Assembly: GCA_051027215.1 (NCBI GenBank)
Contig: JBPCXR010000124.1
Location: forward strand, 1 to 27,338
Direction of reading: 5' to 3'
DNA length: 27,338 bases
Source of the DNA: CALHVX01 sp051027215
GTDB taxonomy: Bacteria; Pseudomonadota; Gammaproteobacteria; Pseudomonadales; Azotimanducaceae
Of this stretch, positions 16,103 through 25,129 are shown piece after piece. Every line of letters begins with the position of its first letter. Positions within the stretch are counted from its first letter, which is position 1. The translations under genes and the position numbers were made by a program. Below the pieces are notes generated by a model. It saw nothing but the letters and a program-made list of their open reading frames with translations, was not told where the DNA came from and made no database searches.

Positions 16103-17287
16103 TCAACCTGGCTCTGGAGCATCTACCCTTGCATCGCTCAGCTCCTGCACCTGAACCAGGTGCTTACACACCACTTCTACGAAAGCATCGGCACATAAGA
16201 TTTTTGCCGCAACCTGGGCGTTGCGCTTGTAGCGCAACACCGCTGGGCGCGCTACGGCTTTTATGCAACTGGCTATGTCCTGCGCCGCTGCTGACGCCGC
16301 CACTGTGCCAAGATCATGTTCTCGCACTAAGCGGCTGGCTTCCTGTAATGGGCTAACAACGATCATCAAGCGCGCTTGGACGTATTCGAACAACTTGTTC
16401 GGTAGTGCCAGATCCAAGTTTACGGTTGCCGCAGGTGGCACAAAGAGGCCGATATCGTAGCCGTTTAGTGTCGGAACGATTTGTTCAAAGTGTACAGGTT
16501 TGCACAAGTTCACATTGTCACGTTGGGCGCACAGGTGTTCTAACCTGCGTCGATAGCGATCCTCTTTCCAAACTAGATACAGGTCCAACACATAGTCGCC
16601 GCCCAACAGATCCATCGCCAAAACCATGTTCTCCAGCTGGCGGTTCGGCGTCGCGTTGCCATGATGTACCAACCGCACAGGATCACCCACCGGACCAACG
16701 GATAGCTCTAGATATTCGCTGAAACTCGGCGCTACGGAAACCGGGACCCGGTATTCCCGCTCATAAAGCTGCGCGAGTCCCTGAGACACAGTGATGGTCT
16801 GCGCCACCTTGGGCAGATAGGTAGAGCACAGATATTGATTCAGCCTGCCAGCAACGATTCGCCATGCACGGTTGTGCTCAAACTGCCGCGGGTAATACTC
16901 CCTGGCATCGAAAATGACGTTGCCGCCACCCCAACGTTGGATCGCTAAGGGCAAAAGCAGCAGATCGTGACAGATGACCTGTTTGGCCACTAGCGGACGG
17001 GCTTCGTGTAGGCAATATTTGCTGTGAACGTAGCGTTCGAAATGCCCAAAAAGTATTAGCAGCAAATTCCAGGCTTTGCCGAAGAGCCCGGAAGCTCGAA
17101 CTTCGACCCAAACATGCTGGGAATCTTCGCAGATTAGCTGGACGGCGCTGGCCTCGCCGATTGATCGATGAAGCCGGGACGCTCTCGGACAACCTCCCTC
17201 AACCCCAAGGTGGACAAAGGCAACTCCGCCTTCGTCGCGCCGTGGCTTGGTGCCGAACTCCGCTCTTGCCGTGGGCTTTGTGTTCAT
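16103..17287 (-). CDS. Putative GT4-family glycosyltransferase
   Basis: A 394-residue GT-B-type protein. Visible elements: NVIFDAREYYPRQFEHN in the N-terminal domain, TITVSQGLAQLYEREY, LVHHGNATPNRQLENMV at the start of the second domain, and LPNKLFEYVQARLMIVVS holding the conserved Glu of the donor site. The closest group is GT4-like transferases of polysaccharide loci. Donor and acceptor cannot be predicted. The ATG at 17287 is the only Met near the N-terminus and its ribosome site is poor. Its start lies only 27 nt from the divergent legB start, so the promoters for both must overlap the opposing coding region or be very compact. Confidence 0.78.
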   Translation of the reverse strand: MNTKPTARAEFGTKPRRDEGGVAFVHLGVEGGCPRASRLHRSIGEASAVQLICEDSQHVWVEVRASGLFGKAWNLLLILFGHFERYVHSKYCLHEARPLVAKQVICHDLLLLPLAIQRWGGGNVIFDAREYYPRQFEHNRAWRIVAGRLNQYLCSTYLPKVAQTITVSQGLAQLYEREYRVPVSVAPSFSEYLELSVGPVGDPVRLVHHGNATPNRQLENMVLAMDLLGGDYVLDLYLVWKEDRYRRRLEHLCAQRDNVNLCKPVHFEQIVPTLNGYDIGLFVPPAATVNLDLALPNKLFEYVQARLMIVVSPLQEASRLVREHDLGTVAASAAAQDIASCIKAVARPAVLRYKRNAQVAAKILCADAFVEVVCKHLVQVQELSDARVDAPEPG

Positions 17288-17314
17288 TGATCATACGCGC
17301 CTATTACGGGGTTG

Positions 17315-18316
17315 ATGGAAGGTCTCTTGCCCAACAGTCAGAACATCCTAGTGACCGGTGCCGACGGCTTCATCGGCTCGCACCTCACAGAGATGTTAGC
17401 CGGGCAGGGGCACAACGTAAAAGCGCTGTCGCAGTACAATTCCTTCAACAACTGGGGATGGCTGGAAGGCAGCTCGGTACTAGACCAAATTGAAATCGTC
17501 AGCGGCGACGTGCGAGACCCAGCGTTCTGTAGAACTCTGTGCCAAGGGATCGACACCGTTTACCACCTCGCCGCGCTGATCGCTATCCCGTTTTCCTACT
17601 CCGCACCACAAAGCTACGTAGATACGAATGTCAGCGGCACGCTTAACATGTGTCAGGCAGCGCTGGATAACGGTGTGCAGAAATTTATACACACGTCGAC
17701 CAGTGAGGTATATGGCACCGCGCAATACGTGCCGATCGACGAGTCACACCCAATGCAGGCGCAGTCGCCCTACAGCGCGTCAAAAATTGCAGCTGATGCC
17801 GTCGCAACCAGTTTCCATAGCGCCTTCGAGTTGCCTCTAGTAATCGCCCGACCTTTTAATACCTTCGGGCCGCGACAGTCGGCGCGAGCTGTTATTCCCA
17901 CAATCATCTTGCAACTGGCGGCGGGGGAAAGCTCGATTGCACTCGGAGATCTTTCACCGACCCGAGACTTCAATTATGTTCAAGATACCTGCCGTGGTTT
18001 TATCGCACTTGCGAACTCCGAGGGCTGTACAGGCAAGGCCATTAACATCGGCAGCAATCAGGAGATATCGATCGGCAATCTGTTGAACCTCATCGCCCAA
18101 ATGATGGGCAAAGACACCGAAGTAGTAACCGACCCTGATCGCATAAGACCAGCAAAGTCGGAAGTTTTTCGGCTCTGGTGTGACAACTCCTTGATCACCG
18201 AGCTCACAGATTTTCAACCTGCATGGGCATTGGCTGAGGGCTTGCAGCAAACCATCGATTGGTTTCTTGATCCGAAGAACGCGAGCGCCTATAAGTCCGG
18301 CATCTACAATGTATGA
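17315..18316 (+). CDS. legB: Nucleotide-sugar 4,6-dehydratase, LegB-like
   Basis: A 333-residue extended SDR. Rossmann motif LVTGADGFIGSHL near the N-terminus, HTSTSEVYGTA with the catalytic Thr, YSASK with the Tyr/Lys pair, RPFNTFGPRQSARAVIPTII, and RDFNYVQDT. These sequences fit the LegB group, which removes water from GDP-GlcNAc (or UDP-GlcNAc) to give the 4-keto-6-deoxy sugar at the start of legionaminic acid synthesis. It heads a tight operon with legC, legG, legI and legH, supporting that role. I take the ATG at 17315, preceded by GGGG, over the adjacent TTG. Its last eight bases overlap the legC start. Whether UDP or GDP is used cannot be read directly; ptmE nearby favours GDP. Confidence 0.9.
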   Translation: MEGLLPNSQNILVTGADGFIGSHLTEMLAGQGHNVKALSQYNSFNNWGWLEGSSVLDQIEIVSGDVRDPAFCRTLCQGIDTVYHLAALIAIPFSYSAPQSYVDTNVSGTLNMCQAALDNGVQKFIHTSTSEVYGTAQYVPIDESHPMQAQSPYSASKIAADAVATSFHSAFELPLVIARPFNTFGPRQSARAVIPTIILQLAAGESSIALGDLSPTRDFNYVQDTCRGFIALANSEGCTGKAINIGSNQEISIGNLLNLIAQMMGKDTEVVTDPDRIRPAKSEVFRLWCDNSLITELTDFQPAWALAEGLQQTIDWFLDPKNASAYKSGIYNV

Positions 18317-19478
18317 GCAGTTTGTCGAGCTGGTACGAGACACCTATCAAACCAACGACATCGTGCCGCTGCACGAGCCCAGATTTACCGGCAACGAAAA
18401 GCATTTTCTAAACGACGCCATTGATTCGACGTTTGTATCGAGCATCGGTGCCTATGTGGATCGATTTGAGCAAGAAGTTGCTGAGACAGTAAACTCGAAA
18501 TTCGCAGTAAGCACCGTAAACGGCACAGCGGCCTTGCATACGGCACTCATTCTCAGCGGCACCGGGCCGGGCGATCAAGTACTCACCCAGTCATTGAGCT
18601 TTGTCGCAACCTGCAACGCTATTTCCTACTGTCAGGCAACGCCAATATTCCTGGATATCGACCGACAAACACTTGGCCTGTCTGCAAGCGCCCTGCAAAC
18701 CTGGTTGTTGGACAACGCCGATCTTGAGGGAGGCAGATGCATCAATCGCAACACTGGCAAAGCAATTTCAGCCTGTGTACCTATGCACACCTTCGGTAAT
18801 ATGGTGGAGGCCGATCGAATCAAGTCATTGTGCGAGCAGTATCGCATACCGTTGCTAGAAGATGCCGCAGAGGCGCTGGGAAGCCAGTTGCGAGACACGG
18901 GTTCCAAAGAGTTCGCTGGTACGATTGGCGATATTGGCGTGTTCAGCTTTAACGGCAACAAAATTATTACCACGGGTGGTGGCGGCATGGTCACCACCAA
19001 TGATCCGCAGCTGGCAGCCCGCGCCAAGCACCTCACCACCACAGCAAAAGCCCCGCACCGCTGGGAGTTTTCTCACGACGAGCTTGGCTACAACTACCGC
19101 ATGCCGAATCTAAATGCGGCACTTGGCTGCGCGCAACTCCAGCAGCTTAACGCTTACCTCGAAAGCAAGCGCCGACTGCACCAAATGTATGCCGAAGCAT
19201 TGCCGCAAATGCAGCTGCAGCTTTTTCCTGAGCCCCAGCACTGCCATTCTAACTGCTGGCTGAACGCGATCGTCTGTGAACACCGCGAACAGAGGGATCA
19301 GTTTCTAGAGATTACCAATGACCAAAAAGTGCTGACCCGGCCTGTTTGGCAACCGCTACATACCCTGCCCATGTACGCTGGACTTGAGCACGGCGAGCTA
19401 AGCAACACGCAGTGGTTCGCGGATCGCCTTGTCAACATCCCTAGCAGCGTTCCACCCCAAACGAGCGCCGCAGGATGA
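18309..19478 (+). CDS. legC: LegC-type PLP-dependent sugar aminotransferase
   Basis: A 389-residue DegT/DnrJ/EryC1 aminotransferase. The PLP-binding Lys218 lies in FNGNKIITTGGGG, Asp185 in LLEDAAEALGS, with SFVATCNAI and NYRMPNLNAALG as further family marks; it closes with LVNIPSSV, typical of the LegC subgroup. It should transfer an amino group from glutamate to C4 of the 4-keto-6-deoxy sugar made by LegB. The frame is open upstream to 18267, but the ATG at 18309 overlaps the legB stop by 8 nt and fits the usual N-terminus. The stop overlaps the next gene as ATGA, suggesting translational coupling. Confidence 0.93.
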   Translation: MYEQFVELVRDTYQTNDIVPLHEPRFTGNEKHFLNDAIDSTFVSSIGAYVDRFEQEVAETVNSKFAVSTVNGTAALHTALILSGTGPGDQVLTQSLSFVATCNAISYCQATPIFLDIDRQTLGLSASALQTWLLDNADLEGGRCINRNTGKAISACVPMHTFGNMVEADRIKSLCEQYRIPLLEDAAEALGSQLRDTGSKEFAGTIGDIGVFSFNGNKIITTGGGGMVTTNDPQLAARAKHLTTTAKAPHRWEFSHDELGYNYRMPNLNAALGCAQLQQLNAYLESKRRLHQMYAEALPQMQLQLFPEPQHCHSNCWLNAIVCEHREQRDQFLEITNDQKVLTRPVWQPLHTLPMYAGLEHGELSNTQWFADRLVNIPSSVPPQTSAAG

Positions 19479-20632
19479 AGATCTGCGTTGTTACTGGCAG
19501 CCGCGCCGAATATGGACTGTTCAAGCCGCTGTTAGAAGCGCTTAAGTCCGATGACGCATTTGAACTGCAGCTGGTTGCAACCGCTATGCACCTGTCACCC
19601 ACATTTGGCTCGACCTACCAGGAAATCGAGGCCGACGGTTTTACCCTCGACGCAAAAGTGGACATGCTCCTTGCTTCTGATTCCGAGGTTTCGATAGCGA
19701 AATCTGTCGGTATCGGAACCTTCTCTATCGCCGAAGCTCTATCGAGGCTGGCACCAGACTCCGTGATGCTCTTGGGGGATCGTTTCGAAACCCTGGCAGC
19801 CGCCCAGGCAGCAATGCTGCAGCGAATTCCGGTGTTACACATACATGGCGGAGAAATTACCGAAGGCGCGGTCGACGATGCAATCCGCCATGCGATCACC
19901 AAGATGTCATATCTGCATTTCGCCTCAACCGACGAATATCGAAATCGCATCATTCAACTGGGCGAACATCCAGACCGAGTATTCAATGTCGGCGCGCTCG
20001 GCGCACAGAGTGCGGCAAATCTGCTACCACTAAGCAACGCTGAGCTGGAATCGGATCTCGGCATTGGTCTCAAGCGGCCGCTGTTTCTGTCGACTTATCA
20101 CCCCGAAACGCTTGCTGACCGAAAACCACACGATGCTCTACAGGACATGCTCGATACGTTCGCTGAATTTCCACAAGCAACAATCGTGTTGACCTATCCA
20201 AATGCAGACGCAGCAGGACAAACGCTCATTCCGCTGCTCGAGCGATTCGCCGAGCAACACCAGGATCGAGTCAGTCTAAACCGCTCTTTGGGCCAAAAAC
20301 GCTATCTCAGCCTTCTGCAATACGCAGATGTGGTTGTTGGCAATTCTTCGAGCGGTATCATCGAGGCGCCAAGCCTCGGCACGCCAACGGTAAATATTGG
20401 CGCTCGGCAAGATGGCAGGGTAATGGCAGACTCCGTGGTCTGCTGTGAGGACAACAAGCAAGCAATTGTTGATGCAATACAACGCTGCCTCAGTAAAGAA
20501 TTTCAGAGCATGGCTGCGAATGTCACCAATCCTTATGGGCAGGGCGACACCTGTCAACGCATCGTCGATACGCTTAAGCGGGTTCAGTTGGGCAGCGGAG
20601 TTAAGCAATTTCATGATCTCGACCCACATTAG
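19475..20632 (+). CDS. legG: NeuC/LegG-type hydrolysing sugar 2-epimerase
   Basis: A 385-residue member of the UDP-GlcNAc 2-epimerase superfamily. It begins MKICVVTGSRAEYGLFKPLL, the signature of the hydrolysing NeuC/LegG/NnaA branch, and carries LLGDRFETLAAAQAA, HIHGGEITEGAVDDAIRHA, and GNSSSGIIEAPSLGTPTVNIG with the nucleotide-binding Ser/Glu region. It should invert C2 and release the nucleotide, giving free 2,4-diacetamido-2,4,6-trideoxymannose for LegI. It overlaps legC by ATGA and is followed 56 nt later by legI, the only real gap in this operon. Confidence 0.93.
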   Translation: MKICVVTGSRAEYGLFKPLLEALKSDDAFELQLVATAMHLSPTFGSTYQEIEADGFTLDAKVDMLLASDSEVSIAKSVGIGTFSIAEALSRLAPDSVMLLGDRFETLAAAQAAMLQRIPVLHIHGGEITEGAVDDAIRHAITKMSYLHFASTDEYRNRIIQLGEHPDRVFNVGALGAQSAANLLPLSNAELESDLGIGLKRPLFLSTYHPETLADRKPHDALQDMLDTFAEFPQATIVLTYPNADAAGQTLIPLLERFAEQHQDRVSLNRSLGQKRYLSLLQYADVVVGNSSSGIIEAPSLGTPTVNIGARQDGRVMADSVVCCEDNKQAIVDAIQRCLSKEFQSMAANVTNPYGQGDTCQRIVDTLKRVQLGSGVKQFHDLDPH

Positions 20633-20688
20633 CTGATGCGATATAACGCGCATCTTGGCATCCCCCCTCCTCAGTTAAAGGAACGGTC

Positions 20689-21768
20689 GTGACCTCTACC
20701 TACGTCATCGCTGAAGCTGGTGTGAATCACAACGGTGACGCGTCTAAAGCCTTTGAACTAGTCGACGCTGCCGCGGAGGCAGGTGCCAACGCAATAAAAT
20801 TTCAGACCTTCAAAGCCAAAAACCTGGTTACCGAGCAAGCCGATATGGCCGAATATCAGGTTACCAACGTTGGCCACAGCGAAAGCCAATTGGCAATGCT
20901 CAGCAAGCTAGAGCTGCCGTTCGAGACTTTCAGCCAGTTGGCTGAACACGCCAGGTCACGTTCTCTTGACTTTATCTCTACCGCCTTTGACGACGAGAGT
21001 CTGAAGTTCGTGCACGGCGAGCTGTCTGTACCCGCCTTGAAGATCGCATCCGGAGAATTGCTGAACGCCCCTCTGCTACTCAAACATGCGCGCACTGAAT
21101 TACCGCTCATCGTTTCTACCGGCATGGCGACACTGGGCGACATTGAGCAGGCGTTGGCGTTAATCGCCTTCGGCTGGACCCAGGGTAAACTAGAGACACC
21201 GAATAGCCAGCGGCTTCGACAGGCGTTGGCGTCGGACTCCGGTCAGATGTTACTTCACGAGAAAGTAACGCTCCTACATTGCACAACGGAGTATCCAACC
21301 CCGCTGGAGGACGTCAATCTTCGCGCCATTGATAGCATGCGAGCGGCTTTCAACGTACCCGTGGGTTACTCCGATCACACCCAAGGCATCGCAGTCGCGA
21401 TCGCGGCGGTGGCTCGGGGAGCTAGCATGATCGAAAAGCACTTCACCTTAGATCGACAGCTGCCTGGCCCGGACCACGCTGCTTCTTTGGAACCCACCGC
21501 GCTCGCGGATATGGTCGCTAGTATTCGCTCGGTAGAGCAGGCGCTTGGCTCTTCGCTCAAGGGCCCCTGCCAGTCCGAGCTGAAGATCATGACCGCTGCA
21601 CGTAAAAGCCTGGTCGCTGCAAAACCCATCGCTGCTGGAGAAGTTTTCGCTGAAGAAAATATGGCAACGATGCGACCTGGTAACGGCCGCTCACCGATGG
21701 ATTACTGGCAACTTTTAGGAACAAAAGCGCGGCGTAGCTACAAAGTTGGAGAGCTGATCCTTGACTGA
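20689..21768 (+). CDS. legI: N,N'-diacetyllegionaminate synthase (NeuB family)
   Basis: A 359-residue NeuB-family enzyme condensing a mannosamine-type sugar with phosphoenolpyruvate. The TIM barrel covers about residues 1-285 (VIAEAGVNHNGD, IKFQTFKA, LHCTTEYPTP at 196-205, GYSDHTQG at 226-233, EKHFTLDRQLPGPDH at 249-263); the C-terminal SAF/antifreeze-like domain that caps the active site of the partner chain follows at about 300-359. Residues 160-190 form a longer loop than in sialic acid synthases, as I recall from LegI-type enzymes. The start is GTG at 20689 with an AAAGGA site. Its stop overlaps the legH start by 8 nt. Confidence 0.93.
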   Translation: MTSTYVIAEAGVNHNGDASKAFELVDAAAEAGANAIKFQTFKAKNLVTEQADMAEYQVTNVGHSESQLAMLSKLELPFETFSQLAEHARSRSLDFISTAFDDESLKFVHGELSVPALKIASGELLNAPLLLKHARTELPLIVSTGMATLGDIEQALALIAFGWTQGKLETPNSQRLRQALASDSGQMLLHEKVTLLHCTTEYPTPLEDVNLRAIDSMRAAFNVPVGYSDHTQGIAVAIAAVARGASMIEKHFTLDRQLPGPDHAASLEPTALADMVASIRSVEQALGSSLKGPCQSELKIMTAARKSLVAAKPIAAGEVFAEENMATMRPGNGRSPMDYWQLLGTKARRSYKVGELILD

Positions 21769-22417
21769 GCTGGGCGCACCCGAGAACTACATTCTGCTTG
21801 GCGCCGGCGGTCACGCAAAGGTGGTCTTAGACCTTGTTCGCCTTGCGAGCATTACGCTGGGCGGGGTTAGCGACCCCAAAATCGCAGTCGGCGCACTATG
21901 GAACAACAGTGTTCCCGGCTTAAGCGACGACGACATCGCTCAGCGCTTCCCACCAAATTCCACGAGACTGCTAAACGGTATCGGTTCAGTACCCGGAGAT
22001 ACCTTGCGAGCGCAACTGTTTGAACGGTTTCGCGCCGAGGGATACCGCTTCGAAACTCTCGTCCATCCTTCGGCGATTGTGGCCGAGGACATTTCGATTG
22101 GTGAAGGTACCCAGATAATGGCCGGAGCGATATTACAACCCGGCTGTCGAATCGGTGCGAACAGCATCATCAATACCGGGGCTATCATCGATCACGACTG
22201 CGAAATCGGTGCGAACTGTCACATAGCCCCAGGCGCCGTGCTCAGCGGTGCAGTAACGCTGGGAGAGAGTGTTCACATCGGCACCGGAGCTGCGGTTATT
22301 CAAGGCATCGATCTAGGAGATCGCTGCGTTGTCGGCGCAGGCGCGACGGCGAAAAGAAACTTGGTAGCCGATCGCTGGCTGCTGCCCGCCCAGCCTTTCG
22401 AGAAACCAGCCGACTAG
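21761..22417 (+). CDS. legH: PglD/NeuD-like sugar N-acetyltransferase (LegH role)
   Basis: A 218-residue protein with an N-terminal Rossmann-like sugar-binding domain (YILLGAGGHAKVVLDL) and a C-terminal left-handed beta-helix of hexapeptide repeats (about residues 100-205), including the probable catalytic His in IIDHDCEIG and the acetyl-CoA loop GTGAAVIQGI. This matches PglD/NeuD-type acetyltransferases. In this operon it should acetylate the C4 amino group made by LegC. The TTG at 21761 is chosen: it has GGAG 8 nt upstream, overlaps the legI stop by 8 nt, and no internal ATG precedes the Rossmann motif. It converges on an oxidoreductase gene 45 nt downstream. Confidence 0.88.
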   Translation: MTELGAPENYILLGAGGHAKVVLDLVRLASITLGGVSDPKIAVGALWNNSVPGLSDDDIAQRFPPNSTRLLNGIGSVPGDTLRAQLFERFRAEGYRFETLVHPSAIVAEDISIGEGTQIMAGAILQPGCRIGANSIINTGAIIDHDCEIGANCHIAPGAVLSGAVTLGESVHIGTGAAVIQGIDLGDRCVVGAGATAKRNLVADRWLLPAQPFEKPAD

Positions 22418-22462
22418 GCGTTGGTACGATGTTAGCGCTGCACCGAATGCGTAGGCCCGAAG

Positions 22463-23404
22463 CTAAGAGTAGCCGGCCATGGTCGCATAGGTTCGCGCGG
22501 ACTCGCAGTGCTCGGCTAGGCCACACAAATTGCTGTCGTCACCCACCAAAAAAGCTTGGGTTTGCCGATACACTCCCGGTTTGAACGCTTGATCGAGCGC
22601 ATCGTCCAAAGCCACCGAGCTTACCTCGATCGAGCCAAGTTCCTGAATTTGCAACTGCTCCATGGGCCGGAAAATCAAGCGATGGGCACGCGTGCAACAC
22701 TCGATCGACCAACGGCCGGGTGCTGACCAATTGCCAATATACGAGAACAGCACACCCTTATCTGTTGCTCCAGCACCCGCAAACGCACTGGCCGTGGGGT
22801 GCCAGTCGAGCGAACCACTTTGTAAACACTCGAGTTGAGTCGGTTTGCCACACAGGTGCCAAACCAGATCCACCACATGGCTCGTATTGGCCAAAAACCA
22901 CGCGCCAAGCTCCGTACTGGATTTCTGCAGCTTTGCTATTACGTGCCCCCATTCGGTCACTTCGAACGAAGCAGAGGTAATTCCACCATCTGCCGCAGCA
23001 ATCTCTCGCGCTTTGTGAACTGAAGCATAAAATCGCCGGTTATAGCCTAGAAAGACTTCTGCCCCAGCGGTACTCGCCCGTTGTAGACATTCCTCCAATT
23101 GAGCCACCGCCAGCGCGCCCGGCTTTTCCACTAAAATACGTCGAACTCCTGCATCGATTAGCGCGTTCGTTACGCCACAGAGCTGATCGGTGCTCACGGC
23201 AACGATGGCCGCGGAGGGCAATGCCAAATCGTGTTCGTGTTGAGCTTCGGCGAAAGGCTGCAGGTCCACGCTCTGCCCTGTAGCTTCAAGGAACGCCGCC
23301 GCGCTTTCCGCCGAGCGGCCAAATACGCGGAACTCAGCGCCCAAATTCTGCAGCACCGCACTGTAAGCAATTGCCATTGGTCCCGCACCGAACAGCCAGA
23401 TCAT
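22463..23404 (-). CDS. Gfo/Idh/MocA family oxidoreductase (first of two)
   Basis: A 313-residue protein with an N-terminal Rossmann domain (WLFGAGPMAIAY), the VEKPG motif with the family's Lys, and a C-terminal alpha/beta domain with NTSHVVDLVWHLCG. Gfo/Idh/MocA enzymes oxidise, reduce or epimerise sugar hydroxyls with NAD(P). It is the last gene of the ptmE-legF operon, 18 nt after a second, divergent paralogue. A tailoring or precursor step for the nonulosonate is likely from context, but no specific reaction can be named. The ATG at 23404 has a GAGG site. Confidence 0.85.
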   Translation of the reverse strand: MIWLFGAGPMAIAYSAVLQNLGAEFRVFGRSAESAAAFLEATGQSVDLQPFAEAQHEHDLALPSAAIVAVSTDQLCGVTNALIDAGVRRILVEKPGALAVAQLEECLQRASTAGAEVFLGYNRRFYASVHKAREIAAADGGITSASFEVTEWGHVIAKLQKSSTELGAWFLANTSHVVDLVWHLCGKPTQLECLQSGSLDWHPTASAFAGAGATDKGVLFSYIGNWSAPGRWSIECCTRAHRLIFRPMEQLQIQELGSIEVSSVALDDALDQAFKPGVYRQTQAFLVGDDSNLCGLAEHCESARTYATMAGYS

Positions 23405-23422
23405 TCTTTACGACCTCACAAG

Positions 23423-24397
23423 CTAGGTAATATCGACAACTTCAACTTCCTTTCCGCTCACTGTGCCCACGAACTTGGCGAGCCCAGCAATTAGCGGTCG
23501 ATGCAAACGCGCTGACTCCAGATATGGGGTCAACTGGCAATGTTCACTGGCCAACAGGCTGGTCACTACTTGGTCTGTTAACTGACTTTGAGGTTCCATT
23601 CGTAGGCTAACCGTTCGCACTTGCTGAGTGGCCTTTTCGAGCACTGTCGCCGAGTCCTCTCCTGAGTGAAGCACCAAGCGGTACCGACCGTTCTCTATTG
23701 TTGTGGTCAGCCGGGCTGTCTCGGCTGGCTGACAAGTCATTGTCAGCTCACCGACGCCATTGGCAAACCGTGCAACTAGCGTACCCATCAGCTCTAGGTA
23801 ACCTGCACGCTTAGACTGATGCAGCACCGGCTCCAGCGCGCTACAGTCGAGCTGGAAGTCACAGCATTGCAGGTACATGGCAAGGTGATCGATGAAGTGA
23901 ATCGCGTTACAAGCCAGCCCCCAACCTTCGCCGATTACACTGTACTCGATCTTGCCATGCCCGCGAAGCAACGGCTCAAGCGGGGCGTAATCCTGCATCA
24001 TGCGGCGAGGACAGTTTACCCATGCAACCGAACCGGAGTGTTCAATCAATTGTGTGGCTTCAGCGTAATCTTCCAGTCGCTGAAACAGCACCTTTTCGAG
24101 AATCAGGTTAGCAACCCCAGTATTGGCCAACAGCGCTCGGAGCACCGGCAGACGATGCCTCGATGAGGTCGCAACGATCGCTACATCAACAGTGGCAGGC
24201 AGTTGATCGGGAGCATCGCCAAACCTAAGTTGGATCGAAGCAGCACTGTGAACTTCATCTGCGCGTTGTCGTGCGATCTCTACAGAGCGCTCGTCGGGAT
24301 CGATGACGAAAATCTCCGAATCCATAGGCAAACGCATGAGCGCCTGCAAGTGTCGCGATCCAATGGCACCGCAACCCAACAGCGCGATTCTAATCAC
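23423..24397 (-). CDS. Gfo/Idh/MocA family oxidoreductase (second of two)
   Basis: A 324-residue protein with the Rossmann motif IALLGCGAIGSRHLQAL, an acidic residue after beta-2 (VIDPDERS) that suggests NAD preference, and ILEKVLFQ where most relatives have EKP; the Lys is kept. GEGWGLACNAIHFIDHL matches the substrate-binding helix where the conserved His lies. It is poorly alike to the neighbouring Gfo/Idh protein, so this is not a recent duplication. The start is GTG at 24397 with an AGGGG site, 9 nt after legF. The role in the nonulosonate pathway is unassigned. Confidence 0.83.
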   Translation of the reverse strand: MIRIALLGCGAIGSRHLQALMRLPMDSEIFVIDPDERSVEIARQRADEVHSAASIQLRFGDAPDQLPATVDVAIVATSSRHRLPVLRALLANTGVANLILEKVLFQRLEDYAEATQLIEHSGSVAWVNCPRRMMQDYAPLEPLLRGHGKIEYSVIGEGWGLACNAIHFIDHLAMYLQCCDFQLDCSALEPVLHQSKRAGYLELMGTLVARFANGVGELTMTCQPAETARLTTTIENGRYRLVLHSGEDSATVLEKATQQVRTVSLRMEPQSQLTDQVVTSLLASEHCQLTPYLESARLHRPLIAGLAKFVGTVSGKEVEVVDIT

Positions 24398-24406
24398 CGA
24401 AATCCC

Positions 24407-25129
24407 CTATTTCGAAAAACTGAATTCGGCCGTCAAGCCGAGCTTTGCCATGCGGGTCTCTGCTTTTTTGAAATCCTGCAGAGTATCGATGTCTGCGTAA
24501 TCTTCAGTCAGCAGCGAGCGACTCTTCCCGACCAGCACCGAGGGCTGATCGGACGCCATGAAAGCATCGACCTCGAACACATAAACCAGACCGTTCAAGT
24601 AGGCCACTTCGCTCAGAGCCTGTCGCGGCAACCACGGATTGGCTGAATCCAATAGCGCTCTGGGCTCGTCATCGGTCAGCACCCACAGGCGTTCTGCTTC
24701 AACGGGAAGCTTGCTAAACGTGGCAAGGCTATTAGCACCGCCCCTGAGCATCTCGCGCACACAGCGATCGATCAATCGAACTGGTCGAATTGGCGACGTC
24801 GGCTGCAGCAACACCATCAGATCAAAATGGTTGCCGCGGGAATTGAGCTCGCTAATCAAATTCCTGAGCGCATCAGCAATCAACGCAGCATCTCCTGCCA
24901 AATGTTCCGGTCGAGCAAGAACTTCGCACCCTCCGCTCCTCGCCACACCAGCGATCTCTTCCGAATCGGTTGAAACAATGATCCGGTCCACGCAGTCTGA
25001 GGCTTGGGCAGATTCGATACTCCAATGTAGCAACGGCTTGCCTAAGAACTGTTTGACGTTCTTCCCAGGCAAGCCCTTGCTCCCTCCCCGCGCGGGGATC
25101 ACGGCAAGCACACTCAGCCCGTCAATCAT
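24407..25129 (-). CDS. legF: CMP-nonulosonate synthetase (NeuA/LegF family)
   Basis: A 240-residue cytidylyltransferase with the nucleotide-binding motif AVIPARGGSKGLPGKN at residues 9-24, STDSEEIAGVA, and LLQPTSPIRPVRLIDRC, the hallmarks of acylneuraminate and legionaminate cytidylyltransferases. It should couple the sugar from LegI to CMP, giving the transferase donor. The frame continues upstream to 25219, but ATG 25129 overlaps the ptmE stop by 8 nt and precedes the first strand directly. NeuA, LegF and PseF cannot be fully told apart by eye; the operon partners favour legionaminate. Confidence 0.9.
   Translation of the reverse strand: MIDGLSVLAVIPARGGSKGLPGKNVKQFLGKPLLHWSIESAQASDCVDRIIVSTDSEEIAGVARSGGCEVLARPEHLAGDAALIADALRNLISELNSRGNHFDLMVLLQPTSPIRPVRLIDRCVREMLRGGANSLATFSKLPVEAERLWVLTDDEPRALLDSANPWLPRQALSEVAYLNGLVYVFEVDAFMASDQPSVLVGKSRSLLTEDYADIDTLQDFKKAETRMAKLGLTAEFSFSK

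Noticed and set aside
24398..24414. Small inverted repeat at the legF-oxidoreductase junction
   Set aside because: Only 6 bp per arm with a 5-nt loop, and it contains the legF stop and ribosome site of the next gene, so coding and translation needs explain it.
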